64,000 bases of DNA from Gammaproteobacteria bacterium UBA2679 (GCA_002354735.1 DEMD01000003.1:577128-641127); one strand, 5' to 3'. Shown: positions 46,701 through 55,986, counted from the first letter of the stretch. The notes: generated by a model not told the origin, from the sequence alone. Made by a program: numbers and translations.

Positions 46701-47490
46701 CAGGCAAGGCTGCAGCAAAGCGATTCTCCAGATCGGGAAGCCACTCACGCCAAGGCGTCTTGATGGCCGCCGCTTTTTGCAGACGTTCTGCGTTGATTCT
46801 GCTGATGATCTCGACGAGCGAAGCATCCGCATCATCCTGCTCTGAATCACTATCGATCCCGAGACGCGGCACAATATCGGCAAGCAAAGCGTTGGGAGTC
46901 TTCCAGTGCTCGTGAATTTCGTCAACGAGCGTGCGATCGAGTTGATAGACATGGGTACGCCAGTAATCTCGAACGGCTTCAGTCATGACGGCGGACAGGT
47001 CGGTCTGGAGCGTCTGTCTGAAAAAACTTCCGCTGGCAAAGGCATGCTCGCCCAGCATTCGGTTACACCAGGCATGAATGGTTGAAACGGCCGCCTCGTC
47101 CATCCACTCCGCAGCGCGCTGCAGTTTTCTCGCACAAGCTGCCCACTCATTGGCCGGAATGTCCTGCCGCAGACACAGCAGCAATGGATCTTGCGTGGCA
47201 CTGGGCTGACTAGCCGAGAAGCATGCCGCTGCTTCAACAAGCCGCGCCCGAATCCGGTCACGCAATTCCTTCGCTGCCGCATCGGTAAAGGTGACCACCA
47301 GAATATCCGGCGGCGTGAGCCCTGCCCCGAGCGTGCCATCCGCACGATGTCCCAGTACCAGGCGCACGTACAGAAATGCAATGGTGAACGTTTTTCCAGT
47401 GCCGGCACTGGCTTCAATGAGCCGGCTACCATGCAGCGGGAAGCGCAGTGGGTCCAGGCGCTGAATAGCTTCTGTGGCTTTGACGCTCAT
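43783..47490 (-). CDS. recB: Exodeoxyribonuclease V subunit beta, RecB
   Basis: The 1235-residue product has UvrD-type helicase motifs: IEASAGTGKTFTIAFLYV (about residues 25-42), MIDEFQDTDPVQYS (about 407) and VVTVHKSKGLEYPLVFLP. At the C-terminus is the RecB nuclease site, with LKGFIDLVFE and YYVLDYKSNHLG (about 1115-1140), which contains the conserved Asp-Asp-Lys residues. It is the 3'-5' helicase and the nuclease of RecBCD. Its ATG overlaps the recC stop by 4 bases. Confidence 0.96.
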   Translation of the reverse strand: MSVKATEAIQRLDPLRFPLHGSRLIEASAGTGKTFTIAFLYVRLVLGHRADGTLGAGLTPPDILVVTFTDAAAKELRDRIRARLVEAAACFSASQPSATQDPLLLCLRQDIPANEWAACARKLQRAAEWMDEAAVSTIHAWCNRMLGEHAFASGSFFRQTLQTDLSAVMTEAVRDYWRTHVYQLDRTLVDEIHEHWKTPNALLADIVPRLGIDSDSEQDDADASLVEIISRINAERLQKAAAIKTPWREWLPDLENRFAAALPEKVFDGRKLRTDTCKRWLLQIREWLEDETACELLLTDSAYERFTPDGLEDAVKKPDQRSDALIAHPAWDALKEIRHSRNWLPDCRPSSLAHAVKWVRQRLELEKQRRAELGFDDILLQLNRALLGQGGQALAAIIRSQFPVAMIDEFQDTDPVQYSIFKQIYQIGKRVVTESETDVSPPNGLFLIGDPKQAIYAFRNADIYTYLQARRATAGRHYSLDTNYRSSPAMVNAVNQLFAQADEALPRAAFMFGTPDDNQLPFVRVNAREPETVWVDASNQTAALNFWTMPEENPGKGVNKNDYVEHLSEACATHIVQLLNQAEAGQTGFSTGDRFSQLRAGDIAVLVNKGTEAAAVRQALRKRGVPSVYLSDRESVLDTPQAREIRYWLNACADPLQLNLLRAALATPSMGIEDAYLAALSENELLMEAEIERFSKLGEVWQSQGVLPMLRALLIEFGIPARLIGGADGERQLTDLLHIAEVLQQASAHIEGRHGLIRHYVNMLESRPGGNELLQVRLESDAEVVQVVTVHKSKGLEYPLVFLPFAINFRAVQKKDSLIKWHDEEGRLHTGHGKDDVPLGQADDERLAEDIRKLYVALTRARYRTWVGVADTRDWDRSGLGYLTGSRPSDGTLNEALQRLAAGAGASEGAIVVEPVPEPDAVCIAETRLEQLGPALTPGRVARENWWIASYSAIASRLPTPDSSQEATAGDELATDDEFVSSVAFQGHAIQHDFPRGAVAGVFLHGLLEWVAEQGFSVVASGKATDELRDMLRRRCFSRGWKHWIDPLEHWLLALLQVPVDGSAQKGFTLSSVRSYQVELEFWFETRAVDTHALDRLLNRYTFGGADRPALAAMTLNGMLKGFIDLVFEHEGRYYVLDYKSNHLGADDTAYTQEAMHQAILGKRYDLQFSLYLLALHRLLRARLRAYDYERDVGGAIYFFLRGHEAANHGIFTEKPPLAMIEALDSLFCGEADAE

Positions 47491-50400
47491 TTCGGAGCAG
47501 CCTTAACATTTTGCCACAAGGGCACATAAAGTGTTGTTATGAGCCTGGAAAACTCGGGATCCTCTGCCAACATGGAGAAATCAGCAAAGGCGCGCTGCAG
47601 GTAGCCCTGATCGAATTCAAGCTCCCTGAGGAAAGCGGCCTCTGCAGCTTCCATGTCGAGTATGGGCCCCCTGCTCTCTTCGTCGCCCATACTCTTGATA
47701 GCAGCAAAGCCCGAAGATAGCGCCAGCGGCAGCGGCTTTTTCACGCCGATGAGCCAGGCGGCAAGCATATCCCGAAAGTACACTTCTGCTCGTTCGGCCT
47801 CGAGCGGCGTAAAGATTATCGAGCCATTCTTGCTAACCAGCTCTGTAGTCATACGGTACCGCCCCATCCCGATAACGGGAAGGTGAGCGGCAACATGTGT
47901 GACCCACCCTTGCATCATCGTTTTGAAGTGATAGGTCGCCGATGACTTACCTGGATTATTGATGAGTGAGGAGGACATCAGAACCAGACGACACAGCTCG
48001 CCGGACTCATTTTCCCGCAGTTCGTCGATGGTATCCTCGACATCCACCAGCATTCCGCCTGACTCAGAAGAATACTCCGGATAGCTATAGCTGACCGGGA
48101 TACGAAGTTGGCTGCAATTCGGCCAGCGTGCGAGTGCCTTGTGATAGCGCCGGTGCAAGTCCTGCATCGGCTCGGCCACGAGCTCGTGCAGCAAGGCTGT
48201 AGTGCTGCCCATGCCAAGTCGCCCCTGGTTAGCCATACGTTCAATGCGGCGGCTTGCCTCTGCCAGCATTTCATCGGGGTCGGCAGTCGACTTCACAATA
48301 TCGCCGATCAGCTCGTCCTGTAGCGTCCACTTCGCCAATCCGTCCAACTCGAAAACTTCTGCGTCCTGCTGCTCCCACTCGGCTAGAGAGAAATCGACGC
48401 CAAGCCGATGCTGATAGAAATACTGGACAGGATGCCGAAGAAATCGTGCCAGTTCGTTGAGCTGAATGGGATCAGCCCGAGCATTTTCGCGGCTGTTTGA
48501 TATAGCGGCTCGAGTGCCTGCTTCGGTCGGGCTAAGGCTTGCCGTGACATGAGCGCTACGCCAGGTATGATCAAAACTGAACAGGGTTCTGCTCGAAAGA
48601 ATATCAATAATGCCTTCGGACGCAGCCGGATTTGCTGGGCGCTCCCGCTGAGGAAAATACTGTCGACTGAAGGGCTGCAGAGGGTGCTCTGTCGTAAGCG
48701 CCTGTGAAACGGCACCCGCTGGCCTGGTGTGACTGGCGTCCAGCACCCAGCAAGCGTCGATATGATCACGCAACTGCGCCACCAGAACCGACGGTGGCCG
48801 CATCGCGTTGTCCTTGATGCTCCGACCGACCCAGCTGATGTAGAACTGCTGCCGGGCTGACAGCATGGCCTCCAGAAAAAGATAACGATCATCCTCCCGG
48901 CGCGAGCGATCGCCCGGGCGATAGTCTTTCCCCATCAGATCGAAATCGACGGGCGGACGGCTGCGGGGATAGTCTCCATCATTCATACCGAGCAGACAGA
49001 CATAGCGAAATGGAATCGCTCGCATCGGCATCAGGGTCGCAAAGTTGACGCGCCCAGCAAGAAAACGCTGATTCAGCCCCTTATCTTCAAGCCCCTCGAT
49101 CCAGACCTCGCGAACGATGGCAAGCGGAATGTCATGAGCCTTGCCCTCTGAGCCATCCTCATCCAGCTGTGCCTCCCGACACGCAGAGTGCCACTGGGCG
49201 ACAGCGTCCTGAAGCCGGACGAGAACAAGCAGGTCATCTTGACCCTGGGGCGCGAAAAATTTCGCCTGTAGCTCAGCCAGTCGATCCACCCAGCACTGAG
49301 GCGAGCAGTCGGTCTGCAGCAGCTGCCAAAGCCAGTCTAATGCGCTGACAAACTCATCCAGCAGCCCAGCCAGTCGAGCCTCCAGTCCTCCAATTTCGCC
49401 ATAAGGCTCAACACCGCACCAGGCCTCGCTATCGCCTAGACTATAGCCGAGAATCATTCGCTCAAGGCCAAAGCGCCAGGTGTTACGATGCATACCTTGT
49501 GGCAAGCCAAGTTCCGCACGCTGAGCGGCATCAAGGCCCCAGCAGATGTTCGCGCCACGGATCCAGTCGAGTAGCTGAGGCAAGTCGTCCTCGCCGATGT
49601 CGAAACGGGCACGAATAGCGGGAACTTCGAGCAGCGTCATGATTTCGACCGCGCCGAAACGGCTCTCCGGCAATGACAGCAAACATTCCAGCGCCACCAC
49701 GATGGGTTGCCGGTGGCGCAGCCCCTGATCTGAGATGCTAAAGGGAATGCTGTAGCGTTCATCTGCATCGTGCCGCCCGAAAACAGCCTGAATTCCCGGG
49801 GCATAACTGTTGATGTCCGGCACCATCACCATGATATCCCTTGGGCGCAGGGTGGCGTCGGCACTGAATGCAGCGAGAAGCTGGTCGTGCAGTATCTCGA
49901 GCTCGCGCTGCGGGCTATGTGCGACATGAAAAATGATCGACTGGTCCCTGGTGGGATCTACTGCGGGCCAGTGAGCTCTGGACTCCTGACACGGCCGCAG
50001 CGAGACGATGTCATCCTGCAGCTGATGCAGCAGACCCTTGCCCTCTGGAGAGCGGAAGATGTCCACCCGCTGACCCGCCGTGTAGAACTGCGAACGATAG
50101 GCTTCCGGATCGTCGAACTCGTCGAGCAGGCGGATATAATCACGCCCCTGCTTACCCCAGGCGGCCAACAGGGGCTGCGCATGCAGGTGCATTTCCTTAT
50201 CGTCGATATCGACAGGCATGGCAGCTTTGCGTTGCGATCGATGCCGCGTCGCTCGCAGGAGGTCCCTATCACTGACAATGTCCGCCCAGTAGTATTGGCA
50301 GGGATTGTGGACGCAGAGTACGACCTGCGAGAAACGGCCGAGCACATCGAGCACTTCAAGTGTCTGCTGGGGGAGCGAGGAGACGCCGAAAACCACGATA

Positions 50401-51128
50401 CGGCGCGGCAGTCCTGGCGGTCGCTCATGCGACATGAGCTTTAGCCCCCTGCTCTTGAAACGCTCATGAATACTCGCGCGACTGCCCGCATAGCCGGGTG
50501 CATTCGCCATGTCAGCTATGAGCCGACGCCAGAGTTCCGGCTGCCACTGAAAATCTTCAGGCAGGGGCTTGGGTTCCCCACGCGCAGGCCGAATCATGTC
50601 AGTGCCGGCTATCCAGTCCGATAGCCAGTCGGCCCTGAAAACCCCGTATTGTTCATACAGCTCGGCTAGCCGCTGAGCTAACTGGTAGAGCCGCTGATCG
50701 CCCCGTGCACCACCGAGGAATCTTGCAAGCGGGCTGAAGACCTCCTCCTCGGCGAGGTCTGGCAGCAGCCTGAAAAGCCGCCAGACCAGCCTCTCCTTGT
50801 CGAACGGCGAGCGCTCCGGAATCCTGTCTTCGGTGAGCACGCTTCTGTAGGCCTGCCAGACAAAACGATGAGGAAGCAGAAAGCTGTTTGCCGCACTGAT
50901 GCCGCATCCCCCGCCCTCGTCAGTACTGTTCTCCGCCAGCGCCAGTTTGAGCCACTGGGCGATACCGTTGCTCTGCACAAGGAACACTTCGTTTTCAAGT
51001 GGGGGGATGGGATATTGTCTGGTCAGCCAGACCACCATCTGTCGCAGATCTTCGAGATGGTTGGCGTGAATAGCCTGCAGTCCCACGGGGACGAGGGGCT
51101 CTTCGACCGTCGCTAATGCTTGAAACAT
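47487..51128 (-). CDS. recC: Exodeoxyribonuclease V subunit gamma, RecC
   Basis: The 1213-residue product has the RecC pattern: an N-terminal LTRQYPIPPLENEVFLVQSN and WLKLALAEN, a central FGVSSLPQQTLEVL, VCLLGMNDGDYPRSRPPVDF and a C-terminal nuclease-like fold without catalytic residues. RecC recognises Chi and holds RecB and RecD together. The ATG at 51128 has AGGA 8 bases upstream; the longer frame adds an unlikely 15-residue Ser-rich extension. It heads the recC-recB-recD operon. Confidence 0.95.
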   Translation of the reverse strand: MFQALATVEEPLVPVGLQAIHANHLEDLRQMVVWLTRQYPIPPLENEVFLVQSNGIAQWLKLALAENSTDEGGGCGISAANSFLLPHRFVWQAYRSVLTEDRIPERSPFDKERLVWRLFRLLPDLAEEEVFSPLARFLGGARGDQRLYQLAQRLAELYEQYGVFRADWLSDWIAGTDMIRPARGEPKPLPEDFQWQPELWRRLIADMANAPGYAGSRASIHERFKSRGLKLMSHERPPGLPRRIVVFGVSSLPQQTLEVLDVLGRFSQVVLCVHNPCQYYWADIVSDRDLLRATRHRSQRKAAMPVDIDDKEMHLHAQPLLAAWGKQGRDYIRLLDEFDDPEAYRSQFYTAGQRVDIFRSPEGKGLLHQLQDDIVSLRPCQESRAHWPAVDPTRDQSIIFHVAHSPQRELEILHDQLLAAFSADATLRPRDIMVMVPDINSYAPGIQAVFGRHDADERYSIPFSISDQGLRHRQPIVVALECLLSLPESRFGAVEIMTLLEVPAIRARFDIGEDDLPQLLDWIRGANICWGLDAAQRAELGLPQGMHRNTWRFGLERMILGYSLGDSEAWCGVEPYGEIGGLEARLAGLLDEFVSALDWLWQLLQTDCSPQCWVDRLAELQAKFFAPQGQDDLLVLVRLQDAVAQWHSACREAQLDEDGSEGKAHDIPLAIVREVWIEGLEDKGLNQRFLAGRVNFATLMPMRAIPFRYVCLLGMNDGDYPRSRPPVDFDLMGKDYRPGDRSRREDDRYLFLEAMLSARQQFYISWVGRSIKDNAMRPPSVLVAQLRDHIDACWVLDASHTRPAGAVSQALTTEHPLQPFSRQYFPQRERPANPAASEGIIDILSSRTLFSFDHTWRSAHVTASLSPTEAGTRAAISNSRENARADPIQLNELARFLRHPVQYFYQHRLGVDFSLAEWEQQDAEVFELDGLAKWTLQDELIGDIVKSTADPDEMLAEASRRIERMANQGRLGMGSTTALLHELVAEPMQDLHRRYHKALARWPNCSQLRIPVSYSYPEYSSESGGMLVDVEDTIDELRENESGELCRLVLMSSSLINNPGKSSATYHFKTMMQGWVTHVAAHLPVIGMGRYRMTTELVSKNGSIIFTPLEAERAEVYFRDMLAAWLIGVKKPLPLALSSGFAAIKSMGDEESRGPILDMEAAEAAFLRELEFDQGYLQRAFADFSMLAEDPEFSRLITTLYVPLWQNVKAAPK

Positions 51129-51437
51129 TTGAGATTCCTGACTGCTGGGAGCGGCACCGCTGCTGCCCGACACCTTATACTACATTCATTCGGTTCACAG
51201 CAGAGACTGGGCCAGCCTAAAGTAGTACAACGACAGCATCCGTCGCAAACAGCGAGCCGGATTCGATCATATTCGAGCCACTCATGGTTAAACTGGTCTG
51301 AACCATCGTAAGGACCATTATCCATTGATGGATGAATTCATCACACGACTCAATCAGGTTAAAAAATCCATGAAATCTGACGGCACTATTTTTCGGCTTA
51401 CCCAATCGCTTCAGCACAATTCGGTGGGAAAGTAGAC
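51129..51437. promoter_or_regulatory. Divergent region between recC and hydroxyacid dehydrogenase
   Basis: No gene is supported. Two adjacent palindromes stand out: TCCAT-TG-ATGGA at 51321-51332 and the perfect 12-bp GATGAATTCATC at 51331-51342. They share two bases and could bind a dimeric regulator, placed about 95 bases before the plus-strand start. Confidence 0.35.
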
Positions 51438-52382
51438 ATGAGCGACCGTACCATCCGCCTCGTACTCGCGATTGGGGATCCTAAGCCAGAGCGCTGGACC
51501 GAACCGCTGAAATCATCACTACCGGGAGCCAGTATTGAAGTCTTTTCGGAAAATACACCAATTGGTGAAGCAGATTACGCCATTGTCTGGCGGCCACCCG
51601 CTGCATTGTTCGAGCAGCAAACGCGCCTCAAGGCAATCTTCTGTATCGGAGCTGGTGTAGATGGACTCATAGCCGTGCCTACCCTGCCAGACGATGTTCC
51701 GGTCGTCCGGCTCGAAAATGCTGGTATGGCCGTGCAGATGGCAGAATACGTCGCTTACCAGATCATCGACGTGTCCCGCGACATGAGCCTTTACCGCGAA
51801 CAACAGGCCCGCAACATATGGAAACCACAGCGACCTATAGATAGGCCAGCATGGCCCGTCGGCATCATGGGCCTCGGCCAGATTGGCGGGCGAGTCGCGA
51901 AGATGCTCACTCAGCTCGAATATCCCGTACATGGCTGGTCACGATCGCGGCACGAAATCGATCAGGTGCGCAGCTATGCAGGACAGGACGAGTTCAAAGA
52001 CTTCCTGAATGCGAGTCGGATCCTGGTCAATACACTGCCACTGACTGATGACACCCGAGGCATCATCAATGCTGAAACCATCGATCAACTGCTGCCCGAA
52101 GCCGTTATCATCAACGTAGGTCGTGGCGGTCACCTTAACGAGAACGACTTGCTCAAGGCGCTAGCCGAGCGACGCGTCATGCGTGCAGCGCTCGATGTGT
52201 TCGAGAATGAACCCCTACCAGAGGAGTATCCATTCTGGCGTGACCCTCACATCCGAATAACGCCTCATGTGGCGGCAACCACGCTTCGCAACGAAACCAT
52301 CGCCCAGATTGCAGACAAGATCCTTGCACTGGAAGCCGGTCGTACTATCACGGGCATCGTGGACCGGCAGTATAATTACTGA
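51438..52382 (+). CDS. D-2-hydroxyacid dehydrogenase, GhrA-like
   Basis: The 314-residue product has the NAD(P) Rossmann motif GIMGLGQIGGRVAKML. Active-site residues are Arg in INVGRGGHLNE, Glu in LDVFENEPLPEE and His in ITPHVAATT. The catalytic lineup fits glyoxylate/hydroxypyruvate reductase A (GhrA), which reduces glyoxylate and hydroxypyruvate, but other 2-oxoacids are possible. It is 12 bases upstream of the glutaryl-CoA dehydrogenase gene, so the two may form an operon. Substrate specificity is not set by the sequence alone. Confidence 0.9.
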   Translation: MSDRTIRLVLAIGDPKPERWTEPLKSSLPGASIEVFSENTPIGEADYAIVWRPPAALFEQQTRLKAIFCIGAGVDGLIAVPTLPDDVPVVRLENAGMAVQMAEYVAYQIIDVSRDMSLYREQQARNIWKPQRPIDRPAWPVGIMGLGQIGGRVAKMLTQLEYPVHGWSRSRHEIDQVRSYAGQDEFKDFLNASRILVNTLPLTDDTRGIINAETIDQLLPEAVIINVGRGGHLNENDLLKALAERRVMRAALDVFENEPLPEEYPFWRDPHIRITPHVAATTLRNETIAQIADKILALEAGRTITGIVDRQYNY

Positions 52383-52394
52383 CCTGGAGATTTT

Positions 52395-53570
52395 ATGGCT
52401 ACAGCACACTGGGACGATCTGCTCCTTTTCAATGAACAGCTCGATGAAACCGAAAGGCAGGTACAGCGCAGCATTCGGACCTTCTGTGATTCACAGCTCT
52501 TCCCCACCATTCTCATGGCAAACCGATTGGAGCGCTTTGACGCGGGACTGTTCAAAGCCATGGGCGATCTCGGCATGTTGGGCGCCACATTGCCAGAGCT
52601 GTACGGTGGGCCCGGTCTTAGTCATGTCTGTTACGGTCTGATTGCCCGGGAAGTCGAACGGGTCGATTCTGCCTATCGCTCGGCGTTGAGCGTCCAGTCA
52701 TCCCTGGTGATCTTCCCTATCCTCACCTATGGCTCCGATGCCTTGAAAAAACGTCTGCTACCAGACCTCGCCGCCGGCCGCAGGATCGGCTGTTTCGGTC
52801 TGACAGAACCGGATCACGGCTCCGATCCCGGACAGATGGCAAGCCGCGCCGTGAAGGTCGATGGCGGATATCGCTTGAACGGCGCGAAGACATGGATCAC
52901 TAACGCGCCCATTGCAGACGTTTTCGTCGTGTGGGCGAAGCTGGATGATCAAATCACCGGCTTCGTAATTGAGCGGGACAATACCAGTGACGACGGGCTC
53001 ACCACGCCGAGAATCGACGGCAAGTTTTCCTTGAGAGCTTCAGAAACAGGATCAATTTTCATGGATGACGTATTCGTCCCGGATGAGAACAGACTCGATG
53101 TCATTGGTCTGAAAGGTCCGCTCAGCTGTCTCACCAAAGCTCGCTACGGCATCTGCTGGGGCGCTCTCGGCGCTGCCGAGTTCTGTTGGCATGCAGCGCG
53201 ACGTTACACCATGGCGCGTCATCAGTTCGGGCGACCACTCGCTGCCACGCAGTTGATTCAGAAAAAGCTCGCTGACATGCAGACTGAAATTTCACTAGGC
53301 CTGCAGTCGGCATTACAGCTAGGGCGTATGATGGATGCAGGGACAGCCTCACCAGAGGCCGTGTCGATGCTGAAGCGGAACAATTGCGGCAAGGCACTCG
53401 ATATCGCCCGCACTGCAAGGGATATGCATGGCGGCAATGGCATTTCAGATGAGTATCACGTGATTCGACATGTCATGAACCTGGAGGCCGTCAATACCTA
53501 CGAGGGCACCCACGATGTTCACGCGCTCATACTCGGCAAGCTGCAGACGGGGCTACAGGCTTTCAACTAG
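52395..53570 (+). CDS. gcdH: Glutaryl-CoA dehydrogenase-like acyl-CoA dehydrogenase
   Basis: The 391-residue product has the acyl-CoA dehydrogenase fold: [34 protein letters not shown] and the C-terminal catalytic base in [16 protein letters not shown]. That base is Glu 370, the position used by glutaryl-CoA dehydrogenase. This enzyme oxidatively decarboxylates glutaryl-CoA to crotonyl-CoA in lysine and tryptophan breakdown. No glutaryl-CoA transferase or LysR regulator gene is beside it in the window; its neighbour is a 2-hydroxyacid dehydrogenase. Confidence 0.9.
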   Translation: MATAHWDDLLLFNEQLDETERQVQRSIRTFCDSQLFPTILMANRLERFDAGLFKAMGDLGMLGATLPELYGGPGLSHVCYGLIAREVERVDSAYRSALSVQSSLVIFPILTYGSDALKKRLLPDLAAGRRIGCFGLTEPDHGSDPGQMASRAVKVDGGYRLNGAKTWITNAPIADVFVVWAKLDDQITGFVIERDNTSDDGLTTPRIDGKFSLRASETGSIFMDDVFVPDENRLDVIGLKGPLSCLTKARYGICWGALGAAEFCWHAARRYTMARHQFGRPLAATQLIQKKLADMQTEISLGLQSALQLGRMMDAGTASPEAVSMLKRNNCGKALDIARTARDMHGGNGISDEYHVIRHVMNLEAVNTYEGTHDVHALILGKLQTGLQAFN

Positions 53571-53589
53571 CTTTAGCACATAACGAAAA

Positions 53590-53609
53590 AAGCCCCTCGA
53601 AAGGGGCTT
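53590..53609 (-). terminator. Rho-independent terminator of the PEP-CTERM gene
   Basis: AAGCCCCT at 53590-53597, loop CGAA, and AGGGGCTT at 53602-53609 form an 8-bp stem. On the minus strand it is followed by a run of T (A-run at 53586-53591 on the plus strand), so it ends transcripts from the PEP-CTERM gene. It may also weakly end the plus-strand gcdH transcript. Confidence 0.82.
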
Positions 53610-53640
53610 CTGTAGGAGCTGGAACGCTCCAGTTACACGC

Positions 53641-54336
53641 TTACTTGCTACGACGTGACAGTCTCAGAGCAGCAACACCCAGTGCCAGAAGGCCCAGTGT
53701 GGCTGGTGCTGGTACGTCGAGTTCTGTGTCAGGACGCAGATCCAGGTCGAAGTTCAGGTCCCAGTGGTTGCCGCCGGTGAACATTGGCGTGCCATTGGCA
53801 GAGAACATGTCCAGCCAGGTAGAGCCGCCGAAAGCATCGGTCTTGTCGTTTGCACCAGTACCGATCTGGAATACCGGCATTTTACCAATGTTGTCCGGTG
53901 CGCCAACCAACTTTGCGAAGTAGGTTGTGGTGTTCACTGTGATCGAGCTGTCTGCAGACAGACCGGTGTAGAACGTCCAGTCAGCTGTGTTGGCGGATCC
54001 ACCAGTCTTCACCGGCGCATAGGTATTGGTAAAGCCAGTAAAAGTCATGTCGAACGAGGCATTGATGCCGTACTTGTTCTGGGCAGAACCAACCAGCTTG
54101 GCAGTGCCGTCATCGAACGTAGTCAGTGTGGCGCCGTCCTGGATGCTGTAGAAGTGCGCACAGCCTGACTTTGAACCACGCAGCAGGGTGCTGGTGTAGA
54201 GACCGTAAGCAGGATTACCACATGAAGAAGAAGACTGAGCTTGGTTCTTCACGTCATATACGCTGATCACTGCAGCAGAAGCTGGAACTGAAAGCGCAAC
54301 AGCAAGAGCGGTCAGAGCAAAACTTTTGATAGTCAT
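53641..54336 (-). CDS. PEP-CTERM sorting domain protein
   Basis: The 231-residue product has a signal peptide (SFALTALAVALSVPASAAV) and a beta-rich middle. Its C-terminal tag is textbook: VPAPATLGLLALGVAAL followed by RLSRRSK. Such proteins are processed at the tag by an exosortase. The middle region shows no enzyme motif; a secreted matrix or surface function is likely. The ATG at 54336 has GAGAA at Shine-Dalgarno distance; ATG at 54348 is an alternative. It ends in a strong terminator. Confidence 0.86.
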   Translation of the reverse strand: MTIKSFALTALAVALSVPASAAVISVYDVKNQAQSSSSCGNPAYGLYTSTLLRGSKSGCAHFYSIQDGATLTTFDDGTAKLVGSAQNKYGINASFDMTFTGFTNTYAPVKTGGSANTADWTFYTGLSADSSITVNTTTYFAKLVGAPDNIGKMPVFQIGTGANDKTDAFGGSTWLDMFSANGTPMFTGGNHWDLNFDLDLRPDTELDVPAPATLGLLALGVAALRLSRRSK

Positions 54337-54658
54337 GGAAGTTCTCATTTTTAAATAATCCTGCGCAACTGGGTTAAGACTCAAGGAAGCCTGCATGCCA
54401 ATCATTGGCATCTGCAGCTACGACGTTTAGCATTACTGATCTATTCGTTCGTGATGAACATATAGCAACCGCCATGCCATGTTTACAAGCCCATGAACTA
54501 ATTGGATATTTGTTCGGCGGGGTCAAAGCAACTGTAAGCGTATGTATAGGAAATTGACAAAACTTAACACGATGAAACGAGATCGAACGCCATTTTCAGG
54601 CTTGTTGGCTCATGCGGCCTCTGCCGCCGCAGCTGTATGATTTTTCGACTGCCGTTTA
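54337..54658. other. Gene-free AT-rich interval
   Basis: Apart from the palindrome at 54395-54411 and the likely minus-strand promoter of the PEP-CTERM gene, no gene or RNA structure is recognised here. Its base composition is more AT-rich than the surroundings. Confidence 0.4.
54395..54411. promoter_or_regulatory. Palindromic operator candidate upstream of the PEP-CTERM gene
   Basis: ATGCCAAT at 54395-54402, C, and ATTGGCAT at 54404-54411 form a perfect 8-1-8 palindrome 59 bases upstream of the start codon. The position suits binding of a dimeric regulator. No regulator gene is adjacent. Confidence 0.4.
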
Positions 54659-55873
54659 CTACCTATCTGCTTGCAGTAGTGCTTTCTGTACCGATTCCAG
54701 CGCTGTAAGCAGAACAGCCTTCTGGGTTCCGATGTTCATGCGCATAAAGCCGCTACCCGCCTTTCCGAACGTTATTCCCGGATTCATGCCTATGCCCGCT
54801 TCCTTCACGAAAAAATGCTTGAGCTCACGATCCGTCCACCCCCGTGACTGGCACAGGATGCGGCAATCCAGCCAGAGCAGATAGGTACCCTCGGAAGGCA
54901 TCACACTGATCTCAGGTAAGTTAGCCTGTATGAAGGCTGCGACGAAGCGCCTGTTTTCTTCAACATATCGCATCATTTCATCGAGCCAGGCTTCGCCACC
55001 AGCGTAAGCGGCTTCACACGCCGTGAGACTGAAGGGATTGCCGACTTCGATGTGCAGCGACGCGAAAACTTTTGCGAGCGCCTTGCGTTGGTCTTCGTCA
55101 TCCACCACCAGCGTTGATAGACCGAGGCCAGGCACGTTAAAGCTCTTGCTCGGTGCCAGGGTCGTGATGACCCGCCCGGGCTTGTCCGCAAGCAGCGCAA
55201 GTGGGGTATGCGTATGCCCCTCAAATACGAGATCACAATGAATCTCATCGGATATCACCAGCATGTCATGCTCTGCAGCGATCGAGAGCAGGCGTCGCAG
55301 CTCATCACGGTGCCAAACGCGTCCCACGGGATTGTGAGGCGAGCAGAGGATTAACATGCGCGCACCCTCTCTGGCGCAATGTTCGAGGTGATCAAAATCC
55401 AGCTCGTAGCGGTCGCCCCTGAGGCGCAAAGGGTTTTCCACAAGGCGGCGGCCGGTGCTCGCTGCAATGTTGAAGAACGGCGCGTAGACGGGCGTCTGTA
55501 TAACGATCGCATCTTCAGGTTGCGTCAGCGCAAGCACCGCCGCGTGTATGGACGGCACTACACCTGGCGCAAGCATGATCGACTGCCGCTCAATCGGGAA
55601 GTCATGACGACGTTTGAACCAGTCGATCATGGCCTGATATAGGCTCTCTGGCGCCATCGAATAGCCATAGATCGGATGCTGTGCGCGTCGAACCAGGGCG
55701 TCGCTGACAGCGGGCGGAACGGCAAAATCGGTATCCGCCACCCATAATGGAATTATGTCATCTGCTCCAAAAACCGCACTGCGAGCGTCGAATTTGACGG
55801 AATTTGTTCCGGCTCTGGCTGTAGGCGCGTCGAAATCGAAAGGCAAGGATGTTCTCCAGTAGAAGTGTGTCAT
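54659..55873 (-). CDS. MalY/PatB-type PLP-dependent aminotransferase (cystathionine beta-lyase-like)
   Basis: The 404-residue product is a fold-type I PLP enzyme of the MalY/PatB group: ADDIIPLWVADTDFAVPPAV, HPIYGYS, LILCSPHNPVGRVW, VISDEIHCDLVFEGH and the PLP Lys in LAPSKSFNVPGLG. Family members cleave cystathionine or cysteine, or act as aminotransferases. The ATG at 55873 (MTHFYWRT) and one 9 bases upstream are both possible. Confidence 0.9.
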   Translation of the reverse strand: MTHFYWRTSLPFDFDAPTARAGTNSVKFDARSAVFGADDIIPLWVADTDFAVPPAVSDALVRRAQHPIYGYSMAPESLYQAMIDWFKRRHDFPIERQSIMLAPGVVPSIHAAVLALTQPEDAIVIQTPVYAPFFNIAASTGRRLVENPLRLRGDRYELDFDHLEHCAREGARMLILCSPHNPVGRVWHRDELRRLLSIAAEHDMLVISDEIHCDLVFEGHTHTPLALLADKPGRVITTLAPSKSFNVPGLGLSTLVVDDEDQRKALAKVFASLHIEVGNPFSLTACEAAYAGGEAWLDEMMRYVEENRRFVAAFIQANLPEISVMPSEGTYLLWLDCRILCQSRGWTDRELKHFFVKEAGIGMNPGITFGKAGSGFMRMNIGTQKAVLLTALESVQKALLQADR

Positions 55874-55986
55874 CGACCCCATCGGTCAGGCCACTGTGCA
55901 GTCGTGTCTGCCGATGGGCAAAGAGGGGCATGATGGCGTAAAACGGCTCATGCGGAAAGCAAAGTGGGGACGAGGACTGCCATCTT

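Noticed and set aside
49770..50444. 224-codon plus-strand frame inside recC
   Set aside because: It is antisense to the conserved RecC protein and has no features of its own.
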